Notes under the pieces: generated by a model | What the model saw: only the letters and a program-made list of their open reading frames with translations | The model's database searches: none | What the model was told of the DNA's origin: nothing | Made by a program: the position numbers and the translations under genes | Origin: Erysipelotrichaceae bacterium | Lineage (GTDB): Bacteria; Bacillota_I; Bacilli_A; Erysipelotrichales; Erysipelotrichaceae | Assembly: GCA_017550145.1 (NCBI GenBank) | Contig: JAFZQG010000013.1 | Coordinates: 1-64,000, forward strand | Direction: 5' to 3' | Length of the DNA: 64,000 nucleotides | In this document: positions 17,061-25,718 of the stretch, piece after piece | How positions within the stretch are numbered: position 1 is the first letter of the stretch | How the letters are laid out: every line of letters starts with the position of its first letter

Positions 17061-18563
17061 ATGGCTAAAGTAAACAGAAATCTGAAGATCGAAAAACTCA
17101 AAGGCGGTCTTAGTGAGAAGGAATGTGTTAAGATCGATGAGTTTTTTAGTAAGCTCAATGAGACGATAAATCTTTCCTTACTTAACAGCACCTTACTTAA
17201 TGAACATTTCATCGACGGATTTGAATATTATCTTGAGAAGGGCAAGAGTATCGATCAGATCTGTAAGATCCTGGATATAAAGAATCTTGGTACTTTCTAC
17301 AGTGAAAATCAGAATCAGTACTATTCACTCGATAATGCGGCAATCGTCTATCCTTTAGGCATGAAATTCGGTCAGATGCCGATGTTCAGGCTGGCAGTCG
17401 AACTGAAAGAAGAGGTTGAACCTTCGTTATTACAGCTGGCTCTGGATTTCACGATCAAACGTTTTCCGACTTTCTCTGCTGTTATAAAAAACGGTTTCTT
17501 CTGGCATTACCTGGAGACGACGAATTATATTCCTCTGGTTGAAAAGGAAAAGGATATTCCCTGCAAACCGATCTCCTTACTGATGAGGACTTACCGTTCT
17601 TTCAGGGTTCTTTATTATAAAAACCGTATTTCAGTCGAATACTTCCATACCATAACCGATGGTTTGGGCGGAATGGCTTTTCTTAAAGCATTACTAAAAG
17701 AATATCTGATTCTCAAAGGCAAGAGGATCAGCGATGATGGAACAATCATCAATATAAATGACGAAGTTAAGGAAGAAGAGACGGCCAACGAATTCAAGAA
17801 GGCCAAAGGTGCGGCAGCTTTGTCCACTTTTGTCGACAAGAGATCATTACAGCTTGATGGCAAGGTTTCTCCTTTCAATCTGACCAGGATCCTGCATCTG
17901 GAAATGGACAGCAGGGAATTGAAGAAAGTCGCATCTTCTTATAACGGAACGGTTACGGCATATATCACGGCTCTGGAATTCCTGGCAGCCAGAGCAGCCA
18001 TAAAAAAGAATAACGGTATCTTCAATATTGAGATACCGGTAAATATGCGCAAGTTCAACGGTTCAAAGACTCTGCGAAATTATTCGATGTATTTCAATGC
18101 ATCGATGAATCTTTCCGCTTTACCTGAAAGCAGAAAAGAACTCGTGGAAGAAATAGGCAAACAGATCAAAGAGAAAGGTGATGAAAAGACGATGAACCAG
18201 ATGATGATGACGACCGGGAAAGTCATCACTTCATTATCTTTCGTTCCTTTATTCCTGAAGGTTTGTTTGATGCAGGTGGTTTATGGCTATCTGGGTAACA
18301 GTATCATCGGCTGTACCTTATCGAATCTGGGAGTAATTGACTTACCGAAAGGTATGAAGGAAACCGTAAACAAGGTCTTCTTTGTTTTCCCTCCGGGCAG
18401 ACCCAACAGAGTTACGACCTCACTGGCTACATTCAATGATCGCGTGATATTTACGATTATAAAGAACTGTCATAACCAGACTTTTGAAAATGAATTATAC
18501 CGCCTTTTGAAAGAAGACGGCTTAGAGATAGAATGTGAAGGAAGTGTCGAATATGAATCCTAA
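17061..18563 (+). CDS. Condensation/alcohol-acyltransferase-fold protein
   Basis: 500 residues with the CoA-dependent acyltransferase signature H-x-x-x-D-G at His196, Asp200, Gly201 (FHTITDGLGG). The first His of the usual HH is Phe here. About 85 extra residues precede the fold (TINLSLLNSTLLNEHF...). The C-terminal half keeps the IPVNMRKF and SNLGVIDLP elements seen in condensation domains and alcohol acetyltransferases. Probably transfers an acyl group to a hydroxyl or amine of a lipid or sugar; substrates are unknown. Overlaps the next gene (membrane protein) by 11 bases, so the pair is coupled. Leaderless-type start. Confidence 0.8.
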   Translation: MAKVNRNLKIEKLKGGLSEKECVKIDEFFSKLNETINLSLLNSTLLNEHFIDGFEYYLEKGKSIDQICKILDIKNLGTFYSENQNQYYSLDNAAIVYPLGMKFGQMPMFRLAVELKEEVEPSLLQLALDFTIKRFPTFSAVIKNGFFWHYLETTNYIPLVEKEKDIPCKPISLLMRTYRSFRVLYYKNRISVEYFHTITDGLGGMAFLKALLKEYLILKGKRISDDGTIININDEVKEEETANEFKKAKGAAALSTFVDKRSLQLDGKVSPFNLTRILHLEMDSRELKKVASSYNGTVTAYITALEFLAARAAIKKNNGIFNIEIPVNMRKFNGSKTLRNYSMYFNASMNLSALPESRKELVEEIGKQIKEKGDEKTMNQMMMTTGKVITSLSFVPLFLKVCLMQVVYGYLGNSIIGCTLSNLGVIDLPKGMKETVNKVFFVFPPGRPNRVTTSLATFNDRVIFTIIKNCHNQTFENELYRLLKEDGLEIECEGSVEYES

Positions 18564-19131
18564 GATCATTTATCCGATACCTGACAGACAGAGTACTCTG
18601 TATCGCAATTTACGAAGTGTTACCAGAATCGTATTCATTCTGGCAGCTTTTGTCTGTCTTTTAGTAAATATCCTGGTAAAAGGTAAACCGTGGAGCCTGA
18701 TCGTCATCTGGTCACTTTTCTGTGCCTGGAGACTTTTCTTCTCTTTAAGACTGGTGGAATTCTCGATCTTCGCTCATACCGTAAAAATCACCCTGTATAT
18801 CGTCGTGCTGCTTTATCTGATAGATAGATTTTTGGCTCCGGGCTGGGGTGAAACAGTCATTCCGATCGTGCTGTTTGGGGATTTGCTGATAATGCTGGTG
18901 GTATTCTTAATGACTTATGACCGCAAGGAGAGGCATGTCGTATCGATAACGATGCTGGGTCTGATCAATCTGGCTATGATCCCTTATTCCTTACATTCCT
19001 GGCCGATCACCAACTGGATCGCTTTCGCCTTTCTATGCGCATCTTCGGTTCTGTTTATCGTCTTACTGATAATCAACCGTAAACAGCTTATACATGAACT
19101 GAAAGTGCGTTTCAACATCAATACAAAGTGA
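18553..19131 (+). CDS. Six-helix membrane protein, DUF6320-like
   Basis: 192 residues from the ATG at 18553 (AAGGAAGT seven bases upstream). An upstream GTG at 18535 is less likely. About six hydrophobic helices (SVTRIVFILAAFVCLLVNIL, LIVIWSLFCAWRLFFSL, and others) with a short N-terminus YPIPDRQSTLYRNLRSV. Resembles DUF6320 proteins, which in Firmicutes often accompany an acyltransferase-fold gene as here; the zinc ribbon seen at the N-terminus of some members is absent. Probably supplies the membrane site or acceptor for the upstream enzyme. Function unproven. Confidence 0.7.
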   Translation: MNPKIIYPIPDRQSTLYRNLRSVTRIVFILAAFVCLLVNILVKGKPWSLIVIWSLFCAWRLFFSLRLVEFSIFAHTVKITLYIVVLLYLIDRFLAPGWGETVIPIVLFGDLLIMLVVFLMTYDRKERHVVSITMLGLINLAMIPYSLHSWPITNWIAFAFLCASSVLFIVLLIINRKQLIHELKVRFNINTK

Positions 19132-19140
19132 GTATAACGG

Positions 19141-19169
19141 TTCAAATAATCGCTTAAAAAGATTATACT
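19141..19169 (+). promoter_or_regulatory. Promoter of the rubrerythrin gene
   Basis: -35 TTCAAA (4/6), 17-base spacer, -10 TATACT (19164-19169), with a leader carrying GGAGGAG. Confidence 0.5.
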
Positions 19170-19195
19170 TAAGGTAATCAATGGAGGAGAAAACA

Positions 19196-19735
19196 ATGGC
19201 AAACAAATATGCGGGTACTCAGACCGAAAAGAATCTGGAAGCTGCTTTCGCCGGTGAATCACAGGCTCGAAACAAATACACTTATTTTGCTTCCAAGGCT
19301 AAAAAAGAAGGTTTCGAACAGATAGCCGCTTTATTCTTAAAGACTGCTGAAAACGAAAAAGAACACGCTAAATTATGGTTTAAGGAACTGGAAGGTATCG
19401 GTTCAACAGCCGAGAACCTGAAGGCTGCAGCTGATGGCGAAAACTACGAATGGACAGATATGTATGAAGGTTTCGCCAAGACCGCTGAAGAGGAAGGTTT
19501 CCCTGAACTGGCTCAGAAGTTCAGACTGGTCGGTGCGATCGAGAAACATCATGAGGAAAGATACAGAGCGCTGTTGAAGAATGTTGAAACACAGGCTGTA
19601 TTTGAGAAATCCGAAGTCAAGATCTGGGAATGCCGCAACTGCGGACATATCGTCGTCGGAACCAAGGCTCCGGAAGTATGTCCTACCTGCAACCATCCGC
19701 AGTCATATTTCGAAGTCAACTGCGAAAACTACTAA
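19196..19735 (+). CDS. rbr: Rubrerythrin
   Basis: 179-residue diiron peroxidase that removes hydrogen peroxide in anaerobes using electrons from its rubredoxin centre. The four-helix domain carries the iron ligands in [26 protein letters not shown] and EKHHEERY. The C-terminal rubredoxin-like domain has CRNC and CPTC. Started at 19196 because AGGAG lies at good spacing; the ATG at 19181 overlaps that site. Indicates an anaerobic lifestyle. Convergent with murI, sharing a terminator. Confidence 0.97.
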   Translation: MANKYAGTQTEKNLEAAFAGESQARNKYTYFASKAKKEGFEQIAALFLKTAENEKEHAKLWFKELEGIGSTAENLKAAADGENYEWTDMYEGFAKTAEEEGFPELAQKFRLVGAIEKHHEERYRALLKNVETQAVFEKSEVKIWECRNCGHIVVGTKAPEVCPTCNHPQSYFEVNCENY

Positions 19736-19742
19736 ATATGTA

Positions 19743-19768
19743 AAAGGGTATTCATCTGAATACCCTTT
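19743..19768. terminator. Bidirectional terminator between rubrerythrin and murI
   Basis: Twelve-base inverted repeat AAAGGGTATTCA / TGAATACCCTTT. It contains the stop codon of murI. Confidence 0.85.
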
Positions 19769-20546
19769 GCTTTATTTCAATATCTTTAATCAGAAGCTGA
19801 GCGATCTTTGCGAATTCTTCAGGATCGGAAGTCGTATAGTATTCGCGGACGGCTTCTTTTTCTTTTTCCCTTAGATCATTTTTCTCCAGATATTCTTTCA
19901 GGTCAAATACGACCGGACGGGAAGAAGAGACAAGCTTCAGATCAGGATATATCTCACTTGTCAGATCCATAAGTATATCGTAATGCGTACAGCCTAGGAT
20001 CAGCGTATCGATGCCTTTTTCATATAAAGGATCGATATAATCTTTCAGTGTTCTGATCATGGCGTTTTTATCACTCAAGAATAAACCTGATTCGACTAAC
20101 GGAACCAGTTTCGGACAGGCCATCTGATATACTTCAATATCGCTGTCGTGTTCCTTAATCAGTTTTTCATACCTTTCAGATTTTACAGTCAGTTCCGTAG
20201 CTATGACACCGATCTTTTTACATACAGTGATCTCTGCTGCTTTTCTGGCGGCAGGAGAAATGACACCGAAGATCGGCAGATCGAATTCCTTTTCCGCAAC
20301 ATTCCGGGCATTGGAATCGGAAGTATTGCAGGCGATCACGACAGCCTTGAGATCATGTTCAAGCAGAGTGTGGATATTATTCAGGGTAAACGAAATGATC
20401 TGTTCCTTGGTTTTGGAACCGTATGGCATATTGGCGGTATCGCCGATAAAGACGATATTTTCATCGGGAAGCTGTCTGATGATCTCACTAACCGTTGTCA
20501 GACCGCCCAGACCCGAGTCAAAAACTCCTATATATTTTCTGCTCAT
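19752..20546 (-). CDS. murI: Glutamate racemase
   Basis: 264 residues. Converts L-glutamate to D-glutamate for peptidoglycan. Catalytic pair Cys73 (ACNTSDSNA) and Cys186 (LGCTHYD), with the N-terminal FDSGLGGLT (Asp10) and His188. Length is normal. Its ATG overlaps the murD stop by four bases. Having the enzyme that makes D-Glu coupled to the enzyme that ligates D-Glu (MurD) fits stoichiometric supply. Confidence 0.97.
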   Translation of the reverse strand: MSRKYIGVFDSGLGGLTTVSEIIRQLPDENIVFIGDTANMPYGSKTKEQIISFTLNNIHTLLEHDLKAVVIACNTSDSNARNVAEKEFDLPIFGVISPAARKAAEITVCKKIGVIATELTVKSERYEKLIKEHDSDIEVYQMACPKLVPLVESGLFLSDKNAMIRTLKDYIDPLYEKGIDTLILGCTHYDILMDLTSEIYPDLKLVSSSRPVVFDLKEYLEKNDLREKEKEAVREYYTTSDPEEFAKIAQLLIKDIEIKQRVFR

Positions 20547-21880
20547 AGTGAATTAACGATTTCCTTGAAATGACGGCCTCGTTCTTCATATCCCGAATAT
20601 TGATCGAAACTTGAGGTTGTAGGGGATAGGAGTACGATATCGCCTGCTGTGGCTATTTTAACGGCTTCTGCGACGGCTTCGTTTAAGGTGGTAACGATAA
20701 TCGGATCTTCCACAAGATCACCAGCGATCCTTCTTCCGGCCACACCATAGCCGATTATCTTCTTGACACAGCCTAGATGTTTTCTCATCGGTGCCATATC
20801 AAGACCTTTTTCATAACCGCCGACTAAAAGTATAACGCCTTTCTCAAAAGAATCCAGAGCGGTAATTGTCGCATCGGTATTGGTTCCCTTGGAGTCATTG
20901 TAGTATTTTATGCCGTTAAGTTCTCTGACGAATTCGATACGGTGTTCGACACCTTTGAAAGAACTGATGGTAGAACAGATATCTTCATTACTGATGCCTA
21001 AAGCTTTGGCAGCCATGACGGAAATAATCACATTCTGGACATTGTGTCTTCCTACCAGATGTATGCATTCAAGAGGCAATACTTTTTCATTGTCCACAAA
21101 GATATATCCGTCTTTGACATAGGCGTATGTATCGTCTTTATCCAAAGAGAATGACTGGATCTTGCAATGGATCGGATATTTTTCAACATATTCCCTTAAC
21201 ACTTCATCATCGCTGTTGAGGATGAATATATCTTCATCTTTCATATTGCGGTAGACTTCGGTCTTTGATTTATAGTAGGCATCAAGTGAACCCATGGTTT
21301 CCAGATGATCGGGAGTCAGATTGATGATGGTGGCGATCTGCGGACGGAAGCGGTCAATGTCGACCAGCTGATGATTTGATATCTCTAAAGAAATATAATA
21401 ACCATCATTATTGAAAAGATTGTGTTCCAGCACGAGTTCGCATAAAGGCGTACCGATATTGCCACCGACCAGAGCCTTATCTTTAAAGGCTGTCTTAAGC
21501 AGTTCATAGACGATCGTAGTCGTAGTGGTCTTGCCGTTGGTGCCGGTAATGGCTACATAATGCTGAGGCTTAGCCACATCAAAAGCCAGTTCGATCTCGG
21601 TAATGATCGGTATCTTTCTTTCATTTAATCTTTTGACGATATTTGAAACCGGTGGAACACCGGGATTCTTGACGACCAGATCATAGTCCTTTTCAAAGAC
21701 TTCGGGATCCTGATTATAAATCGTCACATTGAGCTCTTCAAGAAGAGCTTTTTCTTCAGGTGACAGTTCCTTTTTTTCTGATAAATATATACGGGCACCG
21801 AGTTTATGCAGCACTCTGATGGCAGCCATGCCTGATCTGGCCAGGCCGACTACCAGAACTCTCTTGTTTTTGTATTCCAT
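20543..21880 (-). CDS. murD: UDP-N-acetylmuramoyl-L-alanine--D-glutamate ligase
   Basis: 445 residues, adding D-glutamate to UDP-MurNAc-L-Ala in the cytoplasm with ATP. N-terminal Rossmann VVGLARSGMAAI, ATP loop AITGTNGKTTTT, Mur-ligase centre LTPDHLE, and C-terminal NDSKGTNTDAT. The start at 21880 (MEYKNKRVL) is preferred to the ATG at 21898, because the latter overlaps the -10 element TAAAAT at 21889-21894. From 21880 the gene would be leaderless or nearly so. Cotranscribed with murI. Confidence 0.96.
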   Translation of the reverse strand: MEYKNKRVLVVGLARSGMAAIRVLHKLGARIYLSEKKELSPEEKALLEELNVTIYNQDPEVFEKDYDLVVKNPGVPPVSNIVKRLNERKIPIITEIELAFDVAKPQHYVAITGTNGKTTTTTIVYELLKTAFKDKALVGGNIGTPLCELVLEHNLFNNDGYYISLEISNHQLVDIDRFRPQIATIINLTPDHLETMGSLDAYYKSKTEVYRNMKDEDIFILNSDDEVLREYVEKYPIHCKIQSFSLDKDDTYAYVKDGYIFVDNEKVLPLECIHLVGRHNVQNVIISVMAAKALGISNEDICSTISSFKGVEHRIEFVRELNGIKYYNDSKGTNTDATITALDSFEKGVILLVGGYEKGLDMAPMRKHLGCVKKIIGYGVAGRRIAGDLVEDPIIVTTLNEAVAEAVKIATAGDIVLLSPTTSSFDQYSGYEERGRHFKEIVNSL

Positions 21881-21888
21881 ATGCCCTA

Positions 21889-21894
21889 ATTTTA
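21889..21894 (-). promoter_or_regulatory. -10 element of murD-murI, leaderless type
   Basis: TAAAAT on the minus strand, eight bases before the ATG at 21880. Confidence 0.55.
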
Positions 21895-21903
21895 TCATTT
21901 ATA

Positions 21904-21932
21904 TTGACATATTAAAACGATGTGATTAAATT
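21904..21932 (+). promoter_or_regulatory. Strong promoter of the YwiB-like gene, leaderless type
   Basis: Perfect -35 TTGACA (21904-21909), 17-base spacer, -10 TAAATT (21927-21932), then only eight bases to the ATG at 21941. Best evidence in the window that such short distances are real promoters. Confidence 0.7.
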
Positions 21933-21940
21933 ATAGATTA

Positions 21941-22285
21941 ATGAACGCCAGGGTATCACTGAAGATTCCGGAGAGCGGGTATTTCGATGAAGTCTATGTA
22001 GAGGATATTGAAAACGAAAACTGTTTTTCATATTCTGATAACGAAGAATCCGCCTGTGAAGTATGCATATTCGAAGATGGATTATGTTTTTTCAAGCAGA
22101 GTGAAGACCATCTGCTGGAACTGCATCTGAAAACGGACTATTACGCTAAAATTACGACGGAAGAAGGAATTTTGAAAATTCCGGTAAAAGTTCTTGATTT
22201 TAGTATGAATAGTGATATATTAGTGATACGGTACCTCATTGATGATGAGGAAAGAATTATTGAAATTAAGTTTTATAGGGAGTAA
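21941..22285 (+). CDS. YwiB-like DUF1934 protein
   Basis: 114 residues, beta-rich. The YYAKITTEEGILKIPVKV stretch and final IRYLIDDEERIIEIKFYRE are typical of the DUF1934/YwiB calycin-like family; the protein is a little shorter than usual. In Bacillus the homologue sits near argS and rpoE. Here rpoE follows by 11 bases, while argS is absent. Biochemical role unknown. Leaderless-type start. Confidence 0.7.
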   Translation: MNARVSLKIPESGYFDEVYVEDIENENCFSYSDNEESACEVCIFEDGLCFFKQSEDHLLELHLKTDYYAKITTEEGILKIPVKVLDFSMNSDILVIRYLIDDEERIIEIKFYRE

Positions 22286-22288
22286 TTT
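22260..22288 (+). promoter_or_regulatory. Promoter of rpoE, leaderless type
   Basis: -35 TTGAAA (22260-22265), 17-base spacer, -10 TAATTT (22283-22288), eight bases before the ATG. The TAA of the -10 is the stop codon of the preceding gene. Confidence 0.6.
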
Positions 22289-22296
22289 ACAGTAAA

Positions 22297-22611
22297 ATGG
22301 CCAGTGCTAAATCTATGACTGACATCGCTTATGATGTCATATCAAAGAAAAAAAGAGCTATGCAGTTCGGAAAACTGTGGGAAGAAGTATCCAAGCTGTA
22401 CGGGGCATCTACAGACAAGATCGCTCAATTCTATTCGGATCTGACATTAGATTCAAGATTCGCTTCCCTCAAGGACAACAAATGGGATCTGATCGAACGC
22501 CGTAAGTTCGCGGAATCGCATATTGATCTTTCGGAAATCGAGCTTGAAGAAGATGAGCCGGAAGAGGAAGAAGAAGATCTCGATATCATTATCGACACTG
22601 ATGAATACTAA
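22297..22611 (+). CDS. rpoE: RNA polymerase delta subunit
   Basis: 104 residues. Gram-positive-specific accessory subunit that increases RNA polymerase recycling and nucleotide sensitivity. The N-terminal winged HARE-HTH domain (MTDIAYDVISKKKRAMQFGKLWEEV, then FYSDLTLDSRFASL-x-DNKWDLIERR) is followed by the hallmark acidic tail rich in Glu/Asp from about residue 80. Shorter than the Bacillus protein (about 173), because the acidic tail is brief. Ends at a terminator overlapped by the promoter of the next gene. Confidence 0.94.
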   Translation: MASAKSMTDIAYDVISKKKRAMQFGKLWEEVSKLYGASTDKIAQFYSDLTLDSRFASLKDNKWDLIERRKFAESHIDLSEIELEEDEPEEEEEDLDIIIDTDEY

Positions 22612-22632
22612 GACTCTGCGGAGTCTTTTTTT
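22611..22632 (+). terminator. Terminator of rpoE
   Basis: AGACTC-TGCG-GAGTCT followed by seven T. Confidence 0.92.
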
Positions 22633-22633
22633 G

Positions 22634-22639
22634 TATAAT
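22634..22639 (+). promoter_or_regulatory. -10 element for the HAD phosphatase gene, leaderless
   Basis: TATAAT, then AGGCGT, then ATG at 22646. With canonical spacing the first transcribed base is the A of the ATG. Confidence 0.65.
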
Positions 22640-22645
22640 AGGCGT

Positions 22646-23272
22646 ATGAAGTATGTTATCTTTGATTTCAACGGCACGGTTCTGGATGATGTGGAAGTCT
22701 GTATCAAAGCCGAGAATAAAACCATCGAACATTTCGGACTCGATCGCGAGCCTTTAACGATGGATGAGTATCTGCATATCTTTACTTTTCCGGTGAAGGA
22801 CTATTATGCCAGAGTCGGTTTTGACTGGTCGAAGAATTCCTATGAGGAAGTAGGCAGATACTGGTTTGACTGGTATTGCGCTCTTAAACCGGAATATAAA
22901 GTCTATGACGGTGTCGTGGAAATGTTAAAGAAGAATCATGAACTGGGCAATAAGAATATCCTCTTAAGTGCTTCAAGTCTTGTTGAACTCAAGAAACAGC
23001 TGGAAGAATTAGGAATTGAAGAATATTTTGATGAGGTGCTGGGTATCGATAATATCTATGCCGGATCAAAGGTGGATATCGCTTTAGACTGGATCAAGGA
23101 TAAAAACCCTGATGATTGTCTGATGATCGGCGATTCTTTGCATGATCTGGAGACGGCAAAGGCCATGGGCGTAAAATGCGTGCTGGTAGCGAAAGGCCAT
23201 CAGGCAAAAGATATTCTGGAAGAGGGACATGATCTAGTTGTTGATGATATAAGGGAGGTTGAACTGATATGA
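22646..23272 (+). CDS. HAD-family phosphatase (phosphoglycolate phosphatase-like)
   Basis: 208 residues. Motif I DFNGTVLDD (Asp nucleophile, with Asn replacing the usual Gly/Met), motif II LLSASS, Lys before motif III, and motif III MIGDSLHDLETAKAMG. The cap domain is small and helical, as in the Gph/PGMB subfamily. Substrate unknown; phosphoglycolate or a sugar phosphate is typical. The in-frame codons upstream of 22646 lie inside rpoE and its terminator, so the start is firm. Stop overlaps the ispF ATG (ATGA). Confidence 0.88.
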   Translation: MKYVIFDFNGTVLDDVEVCIKAENKTIEHFGLDREPLTMDEYLHIFTFPVKDYYARVGFDWSKNSYEEVGRYWFDWYCALKPEYKVYDGVVEMLKKNHELGNKNILLSASSLVELKKQLEELGIEEYFDEVLGIDNIYAGSKVDIALDWIKDKNPDDCLMIGDSLHDLETAKAMGVKCVLVAKGHQAKDILEEGHDLVVDDIREVELI

Positions 23273-23742
23273 GAATCGGACAGTCAAAAGATGTTCACAG
23301 ACTGGTTGAAGGAAGAGATCTGATAATAGGAGGAGTAAAGATCCCTTATGAAAAAGGTCTATTGGGCCATTCCGATGCGGATGTATTGCTTCATGCGATC
23401 ATCGAATCGCTGATCGGTGCGATGGGCTTAAGAGATATCGGAACGCATTTTTCCGATAAGGATCCGAAATATGAAGGCATATCTTCCTTATTGCTTCTTG
23501 ATGAAACATATAAGATGCTGGAAGAAAGAGGCTATGAGATCGTAAATATCGATTCGCTGATCGTGATCGAAAAACCGAAGATGGCTCCTTATATCGAACA
23601 GATGAGACAGAATATTGCCGAGCATTTGCATTGTGATCCTTCAAGGATCAATGTCAAGGCGACCTGTGGTGAAGGTATGGGCTTCATCGGAAAAGGCGAA
23701 GGAGCTTTGGCTGAAGCAGTCTGTCTGATAAACGAAAAATAA
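23269..23742 (+). CDS. ispF: 2-C-methyl-D-erythritol 2,4-cyclodiphosphate synthase
   Basis: 157 residues. Fifth step of the MEP isoprenoid pathway, releasing CMP to form the cyclodiphosphate. Zn-ligand signature SKDVHRL (Asp8, His10), HSDADVLLHAI with the third ligand, and the substrate loop TCGEGMGFIGKGEG near the end. Strong GGGAGG at 23253-23258. Shows that the organism makes isoprenoids by the MEP route. Coupled to the HAD gene by a four-base overlap. Confidence 0.97.
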   Translation: MRIGQSKDVHRLVEGRDLIIGGVKIPYEKGLLGHSDADVLLHAIIESLIGAMGLRDIGTHFSDKDPKYEGISSLLLLDETYKMLEERGYEIVNIDSLIVIEKPKMAPYIEQMRQNIAEHLHCDPSRINVKATCGEGMGFIGKGEGALAEAVCLINEK

Positions 23743-23744
23743 AA

Positions 23745-23776
23745 AAAGAAAGTGATACGCAGGTATCACTTTCTTT
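23745..23776. terminator. Bidirectional terminator between ispF and fba
   Basis: Fourteen-base inverted repeat AAAGAAAGTGATAC / GTATCACTTTCTTT with loop GCAG between two convergent genes. Confidence 0.93.
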
Positions 23777-23785
23777 AAGATTTGA

Positions 23786-24751
23786 TTAGATCTTGTTGTC
23801 GCAACCTAAGACGTCAACGATCTTGTGTTTAACCAGCTGCTTGATGTTTTCTCTTGCAGGTTTGAGATATTCTCTTGGGTCAAACTTTTCAGGATGTTCG
23901 TTGAAGAACTTACGGATGGTTCCGGTCATAGCCAGACGGAGGTCTGAGTCGATGTTGATCTTGCAGACAGCCAGTCTTGAAGCTTCTCTTAACTGATCCT
24001 CTGGAACACCTACGGCATCAGGCATGTTACCGCCGTTTTCATTGATCATCTTGACATATTCCTGCGGAACTGATGATGATCCGTGTAAAACGATTGGGAA
24101 GCCTGGAAGTCTCTTGGAAACTTCTTCAAGAATGTCGAATCTTAGTGGAGGCGGAACAAGGATGCCCTGTTCGTTTCTTGTGCACTGTTCAGGTTTGAAC
24201 TTGTATGCACCGTGAGAAGTACCGATAGCGATTGCCAGTGAATCACAGCCTGTTCTTCTTACGAATTCTTCGACATCTTCCGGTCTGGTATATGATGAAT
24301 CTTCGGCAGATACGCTTACTTCATCTTCAACACCGGCGAGAGTTCCGAGTTCGGCTTCGACAACGACACCGTGAGCATGCGCATATTCAACGACCTGCTT
24401 GGTGATGGCGATGTTCTCTTCGAATGGTTTTGAAGAGGCGTCGATCATTACGGAAGTGAATCCGTCATCGATACATGACTTGCATGTTTCAAATGAATCA
24501 CCATGGTCAAGATGCAGAACGATTGGAAGACCTGTTTCGATGCAGGCAGCTTCAACCAGTTTTACCAGATAGGTTCTGTTTGCATAAGCTCTAGCACCTT
24601 TGGAAACCTGAAGGATAACCGGAGCATTGCATTCTTTTGCAGCTTCAGTGATACCCTGAATAATTTCCATGTTGTTGACGTTGAAAGCACCGATAGCGTA
24701 GCCGCCATTATACGCTTTCTCAAACATTTCTTTGGATGTTACTAATGGCAT
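23786..24751 (-). CDS. fba: Class II fructose-bisphosphate aldolase
   Basis: 321 residues. Zinc-dependent reversible cleavage of fructose 1,6-bisphosphate to the two triose phosphates. Zn ligands lie in HLDHGDS, the EAELGTLAG region, GTSHGAYKF and VLHGSSS; the phosphate-binding NIDSD follows. About 30 residues longer than Bacillus FbaA because of an insertion after the GTSHGAYKF strand and an extended C-terminus, a variant common in Firmicutes. GGAG precedes the start. Monocistronic. Confidence 0.96.
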   Translation of the reverse strand: MPLVTSKEMFEKAYNGGYAIGAFNVNNMEIIQGITEAAKECNAPVILQVSKGARAYANRTYLVKLVEAACIETGLPIVLHLDHGDSFETCKSCIDDGFTSVMIDASSKPFEENIAITKQVVEYAHAHGVVVEAELGTLAGVEDEVSVSAEDSSYTRPEDVEEFVRRTGCDSLAIAIGTSHGAYKFKPEQCTRNEQGILVPPPLRFDILEEVSKRLPGFPIVLHGSSSVPQEYVKMINENGGNMPDAVGVPEDQLREASRLAVCKINIDSDLRLAMTGTIRKFFNEHPEKFDPREYLKPARENIKQLVKHKIVDVLGCDNKI

Positions 24752-24879
24752 ATATTATTCTCCTTTTTCTATAAATTATTATAGCGCAAAATTGAAGCTT
24801 ATTATTTTCAAAAACACTATGATTTGTATTAATTATTTAACGTTTAAGAAAGAAAAACCGGTATTTGAGTGTATTGTAG

Positions 24880-24885
24880 TATAAT
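24880..24885 (+). promoter_or_regulatory. -10 element of the ecf operon, leaderless type
   Basis: TATAAT, eight bases before the ATG at 24894 (CTAGTCGT between). No ribosome-binding sequence. Confidence 0.6.
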
Positions 24886-24893
24886 CTAGTCGT

Positions 24894-25718
24894 ATGAGTC
24901 TGATCGAAGTAAAGAACGTCTCTTATGCCTATAACGAAAACAAGAAAGTCATCGATGATGTCAGTTTTAATATTGAACAGGGAACTTATGTGACCATTAT
25001 CGGCCATAACGGTTCGGGCAAATCAACGATGGCCAAGCTGATCGTCGGATTGCTTCCGGTCAAGGAAGGCGAGATCACGGTTGATGGCATTACAGTCAAC
25101 GAAGAGAATATCGGCAAGATCAGAACGAAAATGGGTATCGTTTTCCAGAATCCGGATAACCAGTTTATCGGTTCGACTGTCAAGGATGATATTGCCTTCG
25201 GTTTGGAAAATAAGCAGGTCGAAAGCAAGGATATGGAAGCTATCGTAGAGGAATATGCGGAAAAGGTCGGGCTGACTTCCTTCTTAGAATATGAACCGCA
25301 GAATCTTTCGGGTGGCCAGAAGCAAAGAGTGGCAATTGCCGGGATCCTGGCGATGCGTCCGGATATCATCATCTTTGATGAAGCGACATCAATGCTGGAT
25401 CCTAAGGGCAAGAAAGAGATCAAGAAGCTGATGTATGATCTCTCGCAGGATAAGGATATTACGATCATTTCGATCACTCATGATATCGAAGAGGTTTTAC
25501 AGTCCGATGACTGTATCGTTTTGAATAAAGGAAGACTGTTCATGCATGAAAAACCGGACAAGGTTTTTGCGAATGCGGAAAAGTTGAGAGAAATAGATCT
25601 CGATGTACCTTTTATCGAAAAGGTCAGAGAGGCATTCAGAAAGAATAAGATCAAACTTAAAGCTGATGATCTGGAAGGAATGGTGAAGGAATTATGCCGA
25701 TCAGGTTCAAAGCATTAA
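24894..25718 (+). CDS. ecfA1: ECF transporter ATPase A1
   Basis: 274 residues. One of two ATPases that energise the shared ECF module used by several vitamin-binding S subunits. Walker A GHNGSGKST, Q-loop VFQNPDNQF (typical of EcfA1), signature LSGGQKQR, Walker B IIIFDEATSMLD, switch SITHDIEE. Its 3' end overlaps ecfA2 by 25 bases. Gene order A1-A2-T-truA is the standard Firmicute arrangement, although the flanking ribosomal-protein genes are missing here. Confidence 0.96.
   Translation: MSLIEVKNVSYAYNENKKVIDDVSFNIEQGTYVTIIGHNGSGKSTMAKLIVGLLPVKEGEITVDGITVNEENIGKIRTKMGIVFQNPDNQFIGSTVKDDIAFGLENKQVESKDMEAIVEEYAEKVGLTSFLEYEPQNLSGGQKQRVAIAGILAMRPDIIIFDEATSMLDPKGKKEIKKLMYDLSQDKDITIISITHDIEEVLQSDDCIVLNKGRLFMHEKPDKVFANAEKLREIDLDVPFIEKVREAFRKNKIKLKADDLEGMVKELCRSGSKH

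Noticed and set aside
22523..22645. Extended N-terminus of the HAD phosphatase
   Set aside because: This stretch is the acidic rpoE tail read in another frame plus its terminator.
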